This document shows, one piece after another, positions 1 to 7,959 of a stretch of DNA of 12,604 nucleotides. How positions within the stretch are numbered: the first letter of the stretch is position 1; each line of letters begins with the position of its first letter. Source of the stretch: Conidiobolus incongruus B7586 (Eukaryota; Entomophthoromycota; Entomophthoromycetes; Entomophthorales; Conidiobolaceae); assembly GCA_000697335.1 (NCBI GenBank), contig JNEM01013791.1, forward strand, positions 1 to 12,604. Direction: 5' to 3'. The position numbers and the translations under genes were made by a program. Under the pieces are notes generated by a model. It had not been told where the DNA came from and made no database searches. It saw only the letters and a program-made list of their open reading frames with translations.

Positions 1-976
1 GTTTTGTATATATTTTTTTATTTGAAACTAATAATATGTTTGAAAAATCAGAAATTAAAAAATTTCCTATTTCTTCAATTCTATGGTAATATTATCATAT
101 TTTCAAATCATGTATTTTAATCAAAATCATAAAATATAAACTTATCAATTTAAGCTTGCATTATTTTATAATTTGAGATTTTTTGATTATTTCAAATATG
201 CTTACTTTACTATATTCAATTAAATGTTAATTTATTTTTTTATGACTTAAGAATAATGATGAAAATAAAATTGCAATTGTATTAGCTAATCTATATATTG
301 GGTATTTTTAATTCATAATGGTAAGTTCATTTTGAAATATTAAATATTATCTTCAGGTAAATTCAACTAAATTAAAATAAAAAATATTTTTAATAAAATA
401 TTTTCAAAATTGTAATTTATTGAAAAATTAGAGAATTTACAAATACTTGTAAACTGTAATATATTAAGGTATATTAATTTATTAAAAATAAATAATTGAT
501 TGTTTATAGCTTTCAATTCATATTCTTTTCCTCTATCTAAAATCTATTCAACAGTTACCATAATGGAAGTGTTCAATAATAATATAAGATATCGAAAGTG
601 GATATGATGATACTGAATATTTCAAAGGCTTTTAAAAAACCGCGATCATAATATTATATGCGAAGATTTTATTGAAGAATCTGTACTCTATAATATATTT
701 ATAAAATACAAATTATATTGGTTTTATAATGGTGGCATTAAAATTTCTAATTGTCATATAAAATTGCCTTAAGTTCATATCTTGATACTATTTTTTGAAT
801 ATATTCTATTTTAAATTACAATGACAGTAAACTTGAAAATATAAATTTTGAAATCAGTTGGATAGAATCGATTATTAAAAGTATGAATTATACTCTTTAT
901 AAAGAATAAATAGAAGATTTATTATACTGACAATATCATTTAGTGATCATATTTTAAGATGATTTTTTCTGCCATT
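1..976. other. AT-rich intergenic DNA
   Basis: No coding frame of useful length, RNA gene or ordered repeat is visible. The sequence is dominated by A/T runs. It lies downstream of the decayed hydrolase copy, whose homology fades just after position 977. Nothing else can be supported here. Confidence 0.6.
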
Positions 977-2411
977 TTATATTCTTTTAGAGTTAATTTC
1001 TTTAGATTTGCTCCTAGTAAGAATTTGTGCCATTTGATAAATTGTAGTAAATGGCACTATGTCATAATTGAGATTTGAAAGATATAGATTAGCTCACTTA
1101 TTTGATCTTGGTTGGTTATCTTGCTCTTCTTCATATTCAAAATTAATATAATTCTCCAGCTTGATTTGCTCAAAGTTATTGGACTTCACTGTAAAACACT
1201 GGTTGATAAAATTAATTGCCCTTTTGGTAACGATTTTACTAGATTCGAAATAAGGAGAGTTGATAGGAAGCATAGGGGACATTCTTTCATAGTAATGGAG
1301 TGTTGATAGTAGAATTCTGTATTGAAAGAATTTTTCTTCAGAGTAATTATCATTAATTAACTCGTGATAGCGATACAACCATCTCTCAATGTTTCAACTT
1401 CATCAGTAATTGTAAATATAGGAGACATATCACAAAAGTTGCTGTCACATAGCAGACTCACTAGAAGAGAATTCAGGTATTTAAGTAGTGTTAGCTGATG
1501 TCTTTTCAAAATCTTTTGTTTGATTGATGCACCAGGTCCACCATATAGGTTTCTTTGAAAATAGTACTGATTTCTATTGACAGTCCGTATGAATAAATTG
1601 AATCATTGCTGGGAGGAAACCAGTATTGGAATATTCCGAACAAGAATGTGATGATGCAGGATCTACGCAGGGAGAATATATTAATACGCTACCGAATTTT
1701 TTAAGTCCAGAATCTCTAAAAAGGTTGCTTAAATATGGACATACTTCTACCCGCACTATCACCCGAAATAATAATTTGTTCATAGCTTAACCCAATCCTA
1801 CTTTCAGTAGTATTTGCTCCATCAGCTGGGAAAATTAAGCATAATATCATAGCTAAGACATTTTCTAATTGATATTGAGCTGAATAATCGGGAACCAGCC
1901 GATAATGTAATCCTAGCACAACTGAATCTGTCCTAGCTCCAAGTATTTCCAAGCAAACCTATACTTGTTGAAATGGCCAGATTTATAACTTCCTCCATGA
2001 ATATAATATATGACATTACTCATTAGGTCCAGGATTAAATGGTTTGAGATAATCTATTTAGGCTCATTTGAAAGCAAATTCGACTAATGTGATTCGAGAC
2101 CATACCAAGAATTGCCGCTATATACCTTAAGAAGATGATCTTTGACTATTTTGTGAGCACATTGACGGAATTTGTTTAAATCACTATCTTTTCATTCATT
2201 CATTCAATTTTTTGCATAATTGCAGTGATTTGCTTCAATCAGTAGCGAGCTCTAGGGAGACTTTTTGGTGATCAAGATAATAGAAAGTTGAGAACATGGA
2301 TGATTAACCATGTTTTCAGATCCCAAGACTTGGAAGATCTTCTAAATTTATGGATCATATACCAAATGAAATCAATGGACTTACCAATAATTGTGCCATT
2401 AAAGAAGCCAT
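977..2411 (-). pseudogene. Decayed alpha/beta hydrolase, tandem paralogue of the intact gene at 3385-4833
   Basis: Fragments in several minus-strand frames align in order with the intact neighbour. The relic start is near 2411 (MASLMAQL-like against MSSLKAKL). An HGGS oxyanion segment lies near 2000, where the intact gene has HGGG. A stretch with GDSAG spans 1716-1952, its nucleophile Ser codon at 1755-1757. A shifted frame covers 1574-1783, another the 1379-1570 region, and another 1094-1378. The N-terminal part carries in-frame stops, and the frame changes directly after GDSAG and again near 1378. The catalytic-His position (intact H385) reads Pro, codon 1274-1276. The TGA at 1094-1096 lies where the intact gene has TGG, yet recognisable in-frame homology continues beyond it to a TAA at 977-979. 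The copy is therefore a dead duplicate, not an intron-split gene: fragment lengths and spacing match the intact coding sequence without large inserts. A family assignment to HSL-type esterases is firm; its former substrate is unknown. Confidence 0.9.
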
Positions 2412-3384
2412 TTTTGATGACAAGTCATATTTTTAATTGATAAATTTTTAACCATAGATTTATTTAATTACCTTATCATATCTGGTGTATTTATTAGTTC
2501 TTAAGATCCTCCTTATTTATCACACATATATAAATACTGCTAATATATTTAGATTCGTTTATTCAATACGTCTTTGATCAAAAACCAAGATAAATTTATA
2601 AGAAATCTTAAGTTTTATGAAATAATTTCAAAATTTTCAAAATCAATAAAATTGAATATTTTTTTATTTTAAAAGATATACATATATGTATTTATAATAA
2701 CAATAATTTACTATATGTATTCGAGTTTATATATTCAAAAATCATTTAATCCAAAATTCGAATAAGTTAGCATAAATAATTCTTTTTGAAATATATATAT
2801 ATGAATAAGAATTAAATAAATATTGAAATATTATATCAATTGTATATGATTTAAAACATGTTAATAATCAATAAACTAAGATTTGAAAAGTGGGAAAATG
2901 TGAAGAAATTTTCAGGATTTTGATGAAAAATTATTTCAAAAAAATTATTAACAGTCTTAAGTTTCATTTAGTTAGTCAAATTACTAAATTTAATTTCTCA
3001 TAAATTATTAGGATGAAAATAAAATTGATTGGATAATTTAACAAAACTTGGAATAAATTACATTTTCCTAATAATTTTTAAACCAATATCACTTCAATGA
3101 TAAGAATACTTTGATTTACTATAATAATAAAGGTTATAATATTAGATATTTTTTTATTTCAAAATTATAATCAATAAACTATTAAAAAATTATACTTGAT
3201 ATTATAAAATTTCATCTTACAATTTGAAATAATTTTTAATTTTTTTAAAAATTAAAATGAATTCTGATAAAAATGAAATTGAGTTACATCATGCTATTTA
3301 TACATCACAATTATTTTAAAATTTTTTTATATTCTATAGAAATCAAAAAATATGCTGACCGTGTTTATTGGAGATTAGTGCCAT
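2412..3384. other. AT-rich intergenic DNA between the two hydrolase copies
   Basis: This holds the presumed old promoter region of the dead copy and the 3' flank of the intact hydrolase. No gene is supported. A plus-strand frame at 3273-3455 is partly antisense to the intact gene and otherwise low-complexity. The only candidate signal is a polyadenylation-like hexamer at 3364-3369. Confidence 0.6.
3364..3369 (-). terminator. Possible polyadenylation signal for the intact hydrolase
   Basis: An AATAAA hexamer on the minus strand begins about 16 bases past the stop codon at 3385-3387. Position and orientation fit a 3' end signal. In DNA this rich in A/T such a hexamer often occurs by chance, so the call is weak. 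Confidence 0.35.
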
Positions 3385-4833
3385 TTATAATTTACTATCC
3401 AATATTGGGTTTTGGCCCCAAATCTGAATTTGGACCCTTGGATAAGTTGGAGTAAATGGAATCAAGCTATGATCCAGTGTGGAGAGATATAAGTTGATCC
3501 ATTTCTTTGGCCTTGGGCTAGCATGTTGACTTTCTATTATGCCCAAATTAATTGGGTATTCCTGTTTGATTTGCTCAAAAGAATCTGAATTCTTAGAAAA
3601 GCATTGTCGAATAAAATTACTGGCTCTTTTAACAGAGATTTTGCTTGATTCAAGAGCTGGAAGAATCATTGGGAATACGTGGAACATTTCTTCATAATAG
3701 TGGAGTGTTGATGGTGGTATCTTGGATTTGGAAAGTTCTTCTTCAGAATAGCTATCATTAATCAATTCGTGGTAAAGATATGAATCATCTCTCAACACCT
3801 CAACTTGACCAGTGATTATTAAAATAGGAGGTAAATCATGGAAGTTAGTATCACACAAAGGACTTACAATTGGAGAATTGAGGTATTTAACTGGTGTAAT
3901 ATGATGCCCACGTTCAATCATTCTTTTCCTGATGGATTCATCAGATCCTGAATACAAATTTTTGAATAGACCAGGAACTATACCTCCTGAAGTGTCCTGT
4001 TTATGAGTAACTTGCAACATAGCTGGGAGTAAATCGGTACGAGAACATTCGGTACATGACGGATGCGATCCTGTAAGATCCAGCCATGGAGAGTACAACA
4101 CTGCCCCAGCAAATTTTCCAAGTTTTGAATCTCTCATAAAATGATTTAAAACACTGGAAAGCCCTCCACCCGCACTATCACCTGAAATAATAATTTGTTC
4201 ACAGCTTAACCCAACACCACTTTCAGCAGGATTCGACTCGTCAACTGGAGAGATTAAGTATAATATTTGAGCAAGTGTATCTTCTAATTGGCAAGGAGAA
4301 GAATAATCAGGAGCAAAGCGATAAGTTGCTCCTAATACAACAGAATCTGTACTATGTGCAAGTCTTTCCAAGCTAGATCTATATTTACTGAAATGACCAA
4401 AAGTATAACCTCCGCCATGAATATAGAAAATAGCATTACTTTTCGATGAAAGAGTTAAATGATTAGGGATAATCCACTCAGGTTCTAATGGAGAGGAATT
4501 AGACCAGTGTGATTCAGGACCATACCAAACATCGTCACCATACACTTTACTCAGATGATTTTTGACAAGTTCGTGAGCTTGTTGACGGTATTTATTTTGA
4601 ATAACTACTTTTCTAGTCTCTGAATTTTTTACATGGGTTTCGGATATTTTATTTAATCTTTCGCGAGCCTTGGGTAGATTTTTAGATGGTCGAGATAACA
4701 TTGACCTGATAATATAAACTGTTAACCATGTTTTCAAATTCCAAGACTTACAGGGAGGTCCATAGATTTGATAGATTAAATATCCTCTTAGAATCAATGA
4801 ACTGAAAGATAATTTGGCCTTTAAAGAACTCAT
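3385..4833 (-). CDS. Alpha/beta hydrolase, HSL-type esterase/lipase family (Abhydrolase_3)
   Basis: An intact intronless frame of 482 codons. Residues about 8-43 hold two hydrophobic stretches that could anchor the protein to a membrane. The hydrolase core runs from about 105 to 410. Seen directly: the oxyanion-hole motif HGGGY at 139-143; the nucleophile elbow GDSAGG at 218-223 with Ser220; the sequence EVLRDD at 345-350, where Glu345 sits at the family's usual Asp position; and FHVFP with His385. These give a complete Ser-acid-His triad. The HSL family hydrolyses short or medium acyl esters, and fungal relatives include sterol deacetylases; the substrate here is not predictable. The start Met is supported by an A-rich context, a TATA-like site about 30 bases upstream and alignment with the dead paralogue's N terminus. 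The last 39 residues (from Trp444) are an unusual tail discussed in the findings. Its tandem copy at 977-2411 is broken. Confidence 0.93.
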   Translation of the reverse strand: MSSLKAKLSFSSLILRGYLIYQIYGPPCKSWNLKTWLTVYIIRSMLSRPSKNLPKARERLNKISETHVKNSETRKVVIQNKYRQQAHELVKNHLSKVYGDDVWYGPESHWSNSSPLEPEWIIPNHLTLSSKSNAIFYIHGGGYTFGHFSKYRSSLERLAHSTDSVVLGATYRFAPDYSSPCQLEDTLAQILYLISPVDESNPAESGVGLSCEQIIISGDSAGGGLSSVLNHFMRDSKLGKFAGAVLYSPWLDLTGSHPSCTECSRTDLLPAMLQVTHKQDTSGGIVPGLFKNLYSGSDESIRKRMIERGHHITPVKYLNSPIVSPLCDTNFHDLPPILIITGQVEVLRDDSYLYHELINDSYSEEELSKSKIPPSTLHYYEEMFHVFPMILPALESSKISVKRASNFIRQCFSKNSDSFEQIKQEYPINLGIIESQHASPRPKKWINLYLSTLDHSLIPFTPTYPRVQIQIWGQNPILDSKL

Positions 4834-4862
4834 TTTAATTTTCTGATCTAAAAATTGAAATA

Positions 4863-4869
4863 CTATATA
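4863..4869 (-). promoter_or_regulatory. Candidate TATA box of the alpha/beta hydrolase gene
   Basis: The minus strand reads TATATAG about 30-36 bases before the ATG. This is plausible placement for a TATA element with a very short leader, but TA-rich heptamers are common in this background. Confidence 0.3.
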
Positions 4870-5060
4870 ACATGAGTTTGTTTATATGTATCTGTTTGAA
4901 ATATTTATCCACTTGCTACCTCTCACCATATCCAATCCATTTGTTGATTAATGCTGATCTTAAATTATCACGAGTTAATAAATGCAACATATTAATTTAC
5001 ATATTCATTAAACTATTAATTTATCAACTTATTTTGAAATTTAGATTTTATCAATTTTTT
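4870..5060. other. AT-rich spacer upstream of the hydrolase
   Basis: A plus-strand frame at 4872-5072 is open but consists mainly of Leu, Ile, Tyr and Phe codons, as expected from A/T-biased noise. No motif or paralogue supports it as a gene. Confidence 0.5.
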
Positions 5061-5360
5061 TTATATCTTTAATATATGAAAATAATTATTAAAATTGCTA
5101 CCGGCATGGGCTCTAAGAGCTACAACAGTCATTCTTCCAGCTATGTGAGATTTAATGGCTTGTCGAAACAAGGTAACAAAGAGGAGAGCATGCTCGAAAA
5201 ATCCTTGTGTGAAAGCAGTATCTATTGTGCAATCATAACGTTGAGTAGGGTATTGAACCGGAAGATTCACGTGAAGTAGAATAGACGATTTATTAATGTC
5301 AAATGGTACGAGGCCTATTATAGATAAAGAGAAAAAAGAAAATAGGAAGCAGAAAGAAGA
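5061..5360 (-). pseudogene. Possible gene relic of unknown family
   Basis: Bases about 5098-5280 are clearly richer in G/C than the flanking DNA, resembling the coding islands of this window. The minus-strand frame is open for 99 codons between stops at 5361-5366 and 5061-5063. Its first Met is at 5268-5270, leaving 69 residues. The product has a mixed, protein-like composition, with segments such as NLPVQYPTQRYDC, TQGFFEHALLFVTLFRQAI and SHIAGRMTVVALRAHAG. The last 12 or so codons fall back into A/T-biased sequence, so the original gene probably ended or was cut there. I do not recognise the family. A plus-strand frame at 5076-5279 is also open (67 residues, Ser/Lys-rich), so the strand is not certain. 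It could also be an exon of a larger gene whose other parts are unseen, although no partner exons are evident nearby. Confidence 0.3.
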
Positions 5361-5554
5361 TTATTAGACAAAGAGATATCAAAGCATGAGCGAAATATTA
5401 TTAAGGTGAGCATGTGAGGTATCGTACTAGTCATAGTTTCTTGCTTAGAACATGACCTGAAGGAAATGAGAAAGGTATATTGCTTCACTTCATGACAAAA
5501 ACCAATTTTTTATTATGGGGTAAAAAAAATATAATATTGAATCAAAATTGCAAT
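5361..5554. other. Intermediate-composition spacer
   Basis: This stretch is purine-rich on the plus strand and slightly less AT-rich than typical spacer. It may be the weathered remainder of whatever sequence gave the neighbouring open frame, but no frame stays open and no motif is recognisable. Confidence 0.3.
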
Positions 5555-5580
5555 TATATATATATATATATATATATATA
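5555..5580. repeat. (TA)13 microsatellite
   Basis: Thirteen uninterrupted TA dinucleotides are seen directly. They are likely to be length-polymorphic through replication slippage. A minus-strand open frame at 5513-5746 reads through this tract as Tyr-Ile repeats, which argues against that frame being a gene. Confidence 0.9.
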
Positions 5581-6605
5581 ATTTGTAACAAAGTATTAAT
5601 GATATATGAGTTTTGATAAATAAACATTCATCATATATGCATAAGACCAAAATGATGAATTGGTTAGAATAGCTATACAGACTTTCTAACAACTCTCCTT
5701 GACAACAATACCTAACACCAAATATTCCAATATTCCAATATATCATATACTTAAATATATTTATTAATTTAATAGAAATAATTTCATTATTATTGTCAAA
5801 TTTGGTAAAATATTATACTTGAAAAATCAAATCTGATTGAAATTTGATTAAATTTATCAAATAATATCAAGTGTAAAGATTTAAAGTCAAAAGACAAGTA
5901 TAAAAAATTTGATATATATGATGGTAATTATTATATATAAAATTTGGGTCACAATTTCAATTGTTGTTGTATATATTTCAGTAGCAATAATATTTGAGCA
6001 AATTATTTACAAATACAAATTTACACCACCTTCAATTTTAATGGAATATTGTTACTACAAAAATTGATATAAAATTTCAAAATTTATAATATCAATATCA
6101 TTTAAAATATAATCAATTAACTTATAGTTGAGATCCGGTTTATTAATAAATGCTTATATAATATGTAATTGATATTTAAAATTTGTGTGATTGCTGTCTT
6201 AAAATTTCAGATTAGTCTTGATAGAGACAAAATATATACAATCACTTGACTGGAAAAATATATCTATTATTGAACATATTTGATTAAAACTCCGACAATT
6301 TGCATTATATTTCTTGTATAAAAAATCAAGATTATTTTAAAACTTGTAAATAATCAAAAAATTTATAAGCTTAACACTAAATGCTATTATTGTTATCAAA
6401 ATTAATTAATATTTAATTTGAATATTATGAGAATAATAATTATAATAAAAATTAATATAAAAAAGATATTATAACCTACTAAAAGTGATAAAATTGAATA
6501 TTAAATGAAGAACAAGATAAAATTTCAAAGCACTGATACTTTTGTATTCATATTGAGAAGATATAAAATTTATTAATGAATTTAAATAAATAGATTGGTG
6601 GTTGT
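5581..6605. other. AT-rich intergenic DNA
   Basis: No gene, RNA or mobile element is supported. The proximal end is the 3' flank of the carboxypeptidase at 6606-7856 and includes a minus-strand AATAAA at 6569-6574, about 32 bases past its stop codon, which may be its polyadenylation signal. Confidence 0.55.
6569..6574 (-). terminator. Possible polyadenylation signal for the first carboxypeptidase
   Basis: AATAAA on the minus strand, about 32 bases beyond the stop codon. Spacing is suitable, but chance occurrence is likely in this base composition. The second carboxypeptidase has no AATAAA within about 60 bases of its stop. Confidence 0.3.
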
Positions 6606-7856
6606 TTAATTATAACCATTAATTGGGATATTGGGATTTTCTAATAAGAATTGGGAGAATCGCTTGGAACCAGAGTAAGCAGCCTTAGCACACTTGAGTA
6701 ATTGGCTAGGAGGCAATTCGAAACCAATTTCATCGTCATCAGGACATAATTCAATGGTCAAGGAGACCAATTTACCCTTGGTAGCCATGTAGTCATCAAG
6801 AGCACCACCTGCAGGATAGAGACCAGCAGAGAGATCAGAAGTGAAGTTGTAACCATGAGCATTGAAAGCATCACGAACAGAATCTCCCATCTTCTTGATG
6901 ATAGGTTCGTTCTTGGAAGGAGTCATGCTCCAACCCCAGTTGCGTAAGACTAATTGACCATAAGCATGCCAGTCGACACCACCATATCTGTTAGGGAAGC
7001 TTAGAATATAGTTGGCAATGGCAGCAACTTCGGGTTCGGAGTGAGGGTAGAGACCGTGATAGGTTTGGGCAGTAGTGTTGTAAGTACTGCCAACGACGGC
7101 CCAGTGATCATCCCAGTTACGGTTCAAATCAACACCATAAGAGCCATCATAGTTGTGGCGACGATTCTTACGCCAGAGACGATCGTGAGTACGAGTATAT
7201 TCATAACCATCGGGATTGGCAAGAGGAACAATACGATAAGCGAAATGGTTCAAATGAGTTGAGACTTGTCTATCTGAATCAGCTTCAATCAATAAACGAT
7301 TAGTGATATAGGAAACGGCGGCGGGAGCGATCCATTCACGAGCATGTTGGCCACCAACGTAGATGATATCTTGTTTGGGACCCTTGTTAACTTTATTGGT
7401 GATTTCAATAGCAAAAATATCACGACCTTCAATAGATTTACCAATACTGGGGATGAAAGTGGCATGACTAGAATATTTCTCAGCCCAGTGCTTGAATTGA
7501 TTATAAAGGGTATCATAACTTTGGTAATCAGAAAAGAATTTATCATCAGCGATAGGTTTTGATTCATAGCGAGGATTACCACGACGTTTATATTTTTGTT
7601 TAGAAGAGCTGATTTTCTCGCCCAAGTTATCAATTTTAACGGTACATTTGGTAATTTCATTTAGCTCTTTTCTTTCTTGCTTGTTTTGAGCGCGAACGAT
7701 CCAGGCACCATGTTTTTTACCGAAAACATCGTAATCATTACGAATTTGGTTAGCGATTTCTTCATTTGGAACTTGGCATTCTAATACTTGCTGACCTTCA
7801 TAAGACACCTGAGCCAAAGTAAGACCGAACCAAGCTATTAAACCGTAAATTTTCAT
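6606..7856 (-). CDS. Secreted zinc metallocarboxypeptidase zymogen, M14A family (first of tandem pair)
   Basis: 416 residues, intronless. Residues 1-15 form a signal peptide (probable cut after LTLA). Residues about 17-89 fit an M14 propeptide, and Lys90-Arg91-Arg92 is a likely kexin-type site that would release a mature enzyme of about 324 residues, near the usual size for the family. Zinc ligands are His171 and Glu174 (HAREW) and His297 (DWHAY). By alignment to bovine carboxypeptidase A numbering, Arg226, Arg229, Asn245 and Arg246 match R124, R127, N144 and R145. Tyr347 matches Y248 and Glu369 matches the catalytic E270. Asp354 falls at position 255, where carboxypeptidase B has Asp and carboxypeptidase A has Ile, so basic C-terminal residues are the predicted substrates. 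Asn260 and Asn337 are potential N-glycosylation sites. The enzyme should act outside the cell on peptides made by endoproteases. Much of its catalytic half is nearly identical in DNA to the copy at 9811-11067. Confidence 0.96.
   Translation of the reverse strand: MKIYGLIAWFGLTLAQVSYEGQQVLECQVPNEEIANQIRNDYDVFGKKHGAWIVRAQNKQERKELNEITKCTVKIDNLGEKISSSKQKYKRRGNPRYESKPIADDKFFSDYQSYDTLYNQFKHWAEKYSSHATFIPSIGKSIEGRDIFAIEITNKVNKGPKQDIIYVGGQHAREWIAPAAVSYITNRLLIEADSDRQVSTHLNHFAYRIVPLANPDGYEYTRTHDRLWRKNRRHNYDGSYGVDLNRNWDDHWAVVGSTYNTTAQTYHGLYPHSEPEVAAIANYILSFPNRYGGVDWHAYGQLVLRNWGWSMTPSKNEPIIKKMGDSVRDAFNAHGYNFTSDLSAGLYPAGGALDDYMATKGKLVSLTIELCPDDDEIGFELPPSQLLKCAKAAYSGSKRFSQFLLENPNIPINGYN
6687..7238. repeat. 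Near-identical paralogous block, copy in first carboxypeptidase
   Basis: By direct comparison these 552 bases match 9892-10443 at a constant offset of 3205 bases, without gaps. I count 13 differences, 10 of them packed into 7047-7068. The run 6781-7046 (266 bases) is identical. Outside the block similarity drops sharply on both sides, apart from a further identical 65-base run at 7396-7460. Confidence 0.9.
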
Positions 7857-7903
7857 GATTGCAAATGTGAATTTTGATAACTTAAACTGACTTGATTAGT
7901 TAG

Positions 7904-7910
7904 TTTTATA
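7904..7910 (-). promoter_or_regulatory. Candidate TATA box of the first carboxypeptidase
   Basis: The minus strand reads TATAAAA about 48-54 bases before the ATG. The sequence is a textbook TATA match, and the second carboxypeptidase has an equivalent site at comparable distance. Confidence 0.5.
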
Positions 7911-7935
7911 GTATTTGGTTTTCCCATATTATCTT

Positions 7936-7959
7936 TGATCTCGTGATTACATGGTCACA
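7936..7959 (-). promoter_or_regulatory. Shared upstream element TGTGAC-N12-AGATCA (first copy)
   Basis: On the minus strand TGTGAC and AGATCA are separated by exactly 12 bases, 26 bases upstream of the TATA-like site. The same two half-sites with the same spacing occur at 11138-11161 before the paralogue, although the promoters otherwise look unrelated. It may be a transcription factor site; the factor is unknown. Confidence 0.4.

Noticed and set aside
1379-1573. Introns explaining the frame breaks in the 977-2411 hydrolase copy
   Set aside because: Homology to the intact gene continues through the breaks without extra sequence, active-site residues are lost, and in-frame stops interrupt conserved segments. 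Decay explains this better than splicing.
2417-2428. Palindrome ATGAC-AA-GTCAT just upstream of the dead hydrolase's old start
   Set aside because: A single short palindrome. The intact paralogue has no counterpart at the same place, so there is no support for an operator.
5513-5746. A 77-codon minus-strand frame with a segment vaguely like a retroelement reverse transcriptase (YDECLFIK)
   Set aside because: The match is a handful of residues, there are no end repeats or other parts nearby, and the frame runs through a (TA)n tract. It is not enough to call a fossil element.
7041-7262. Plus-strand frames antisense to both carboxypeptidases (also 7344-7562, 10246-10497, 10549-10830, 10823-11005)
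   Set aside because: They mirror a real, motif-complete gene on the other strand. They are low in charged residues and rich in Thr, Val and Ile, as expected for antisense shadows.
7289-7660. A 123-codon minus-strand frame overlapping the first carboxypeptidase, with a similar one at 10494-10805 in the second
   Set aside because: They are alternative frames of the conserved M14 coding sequence. Their mutual similarity follows from the DNA similarity of the paralogues, and the products show no motif.
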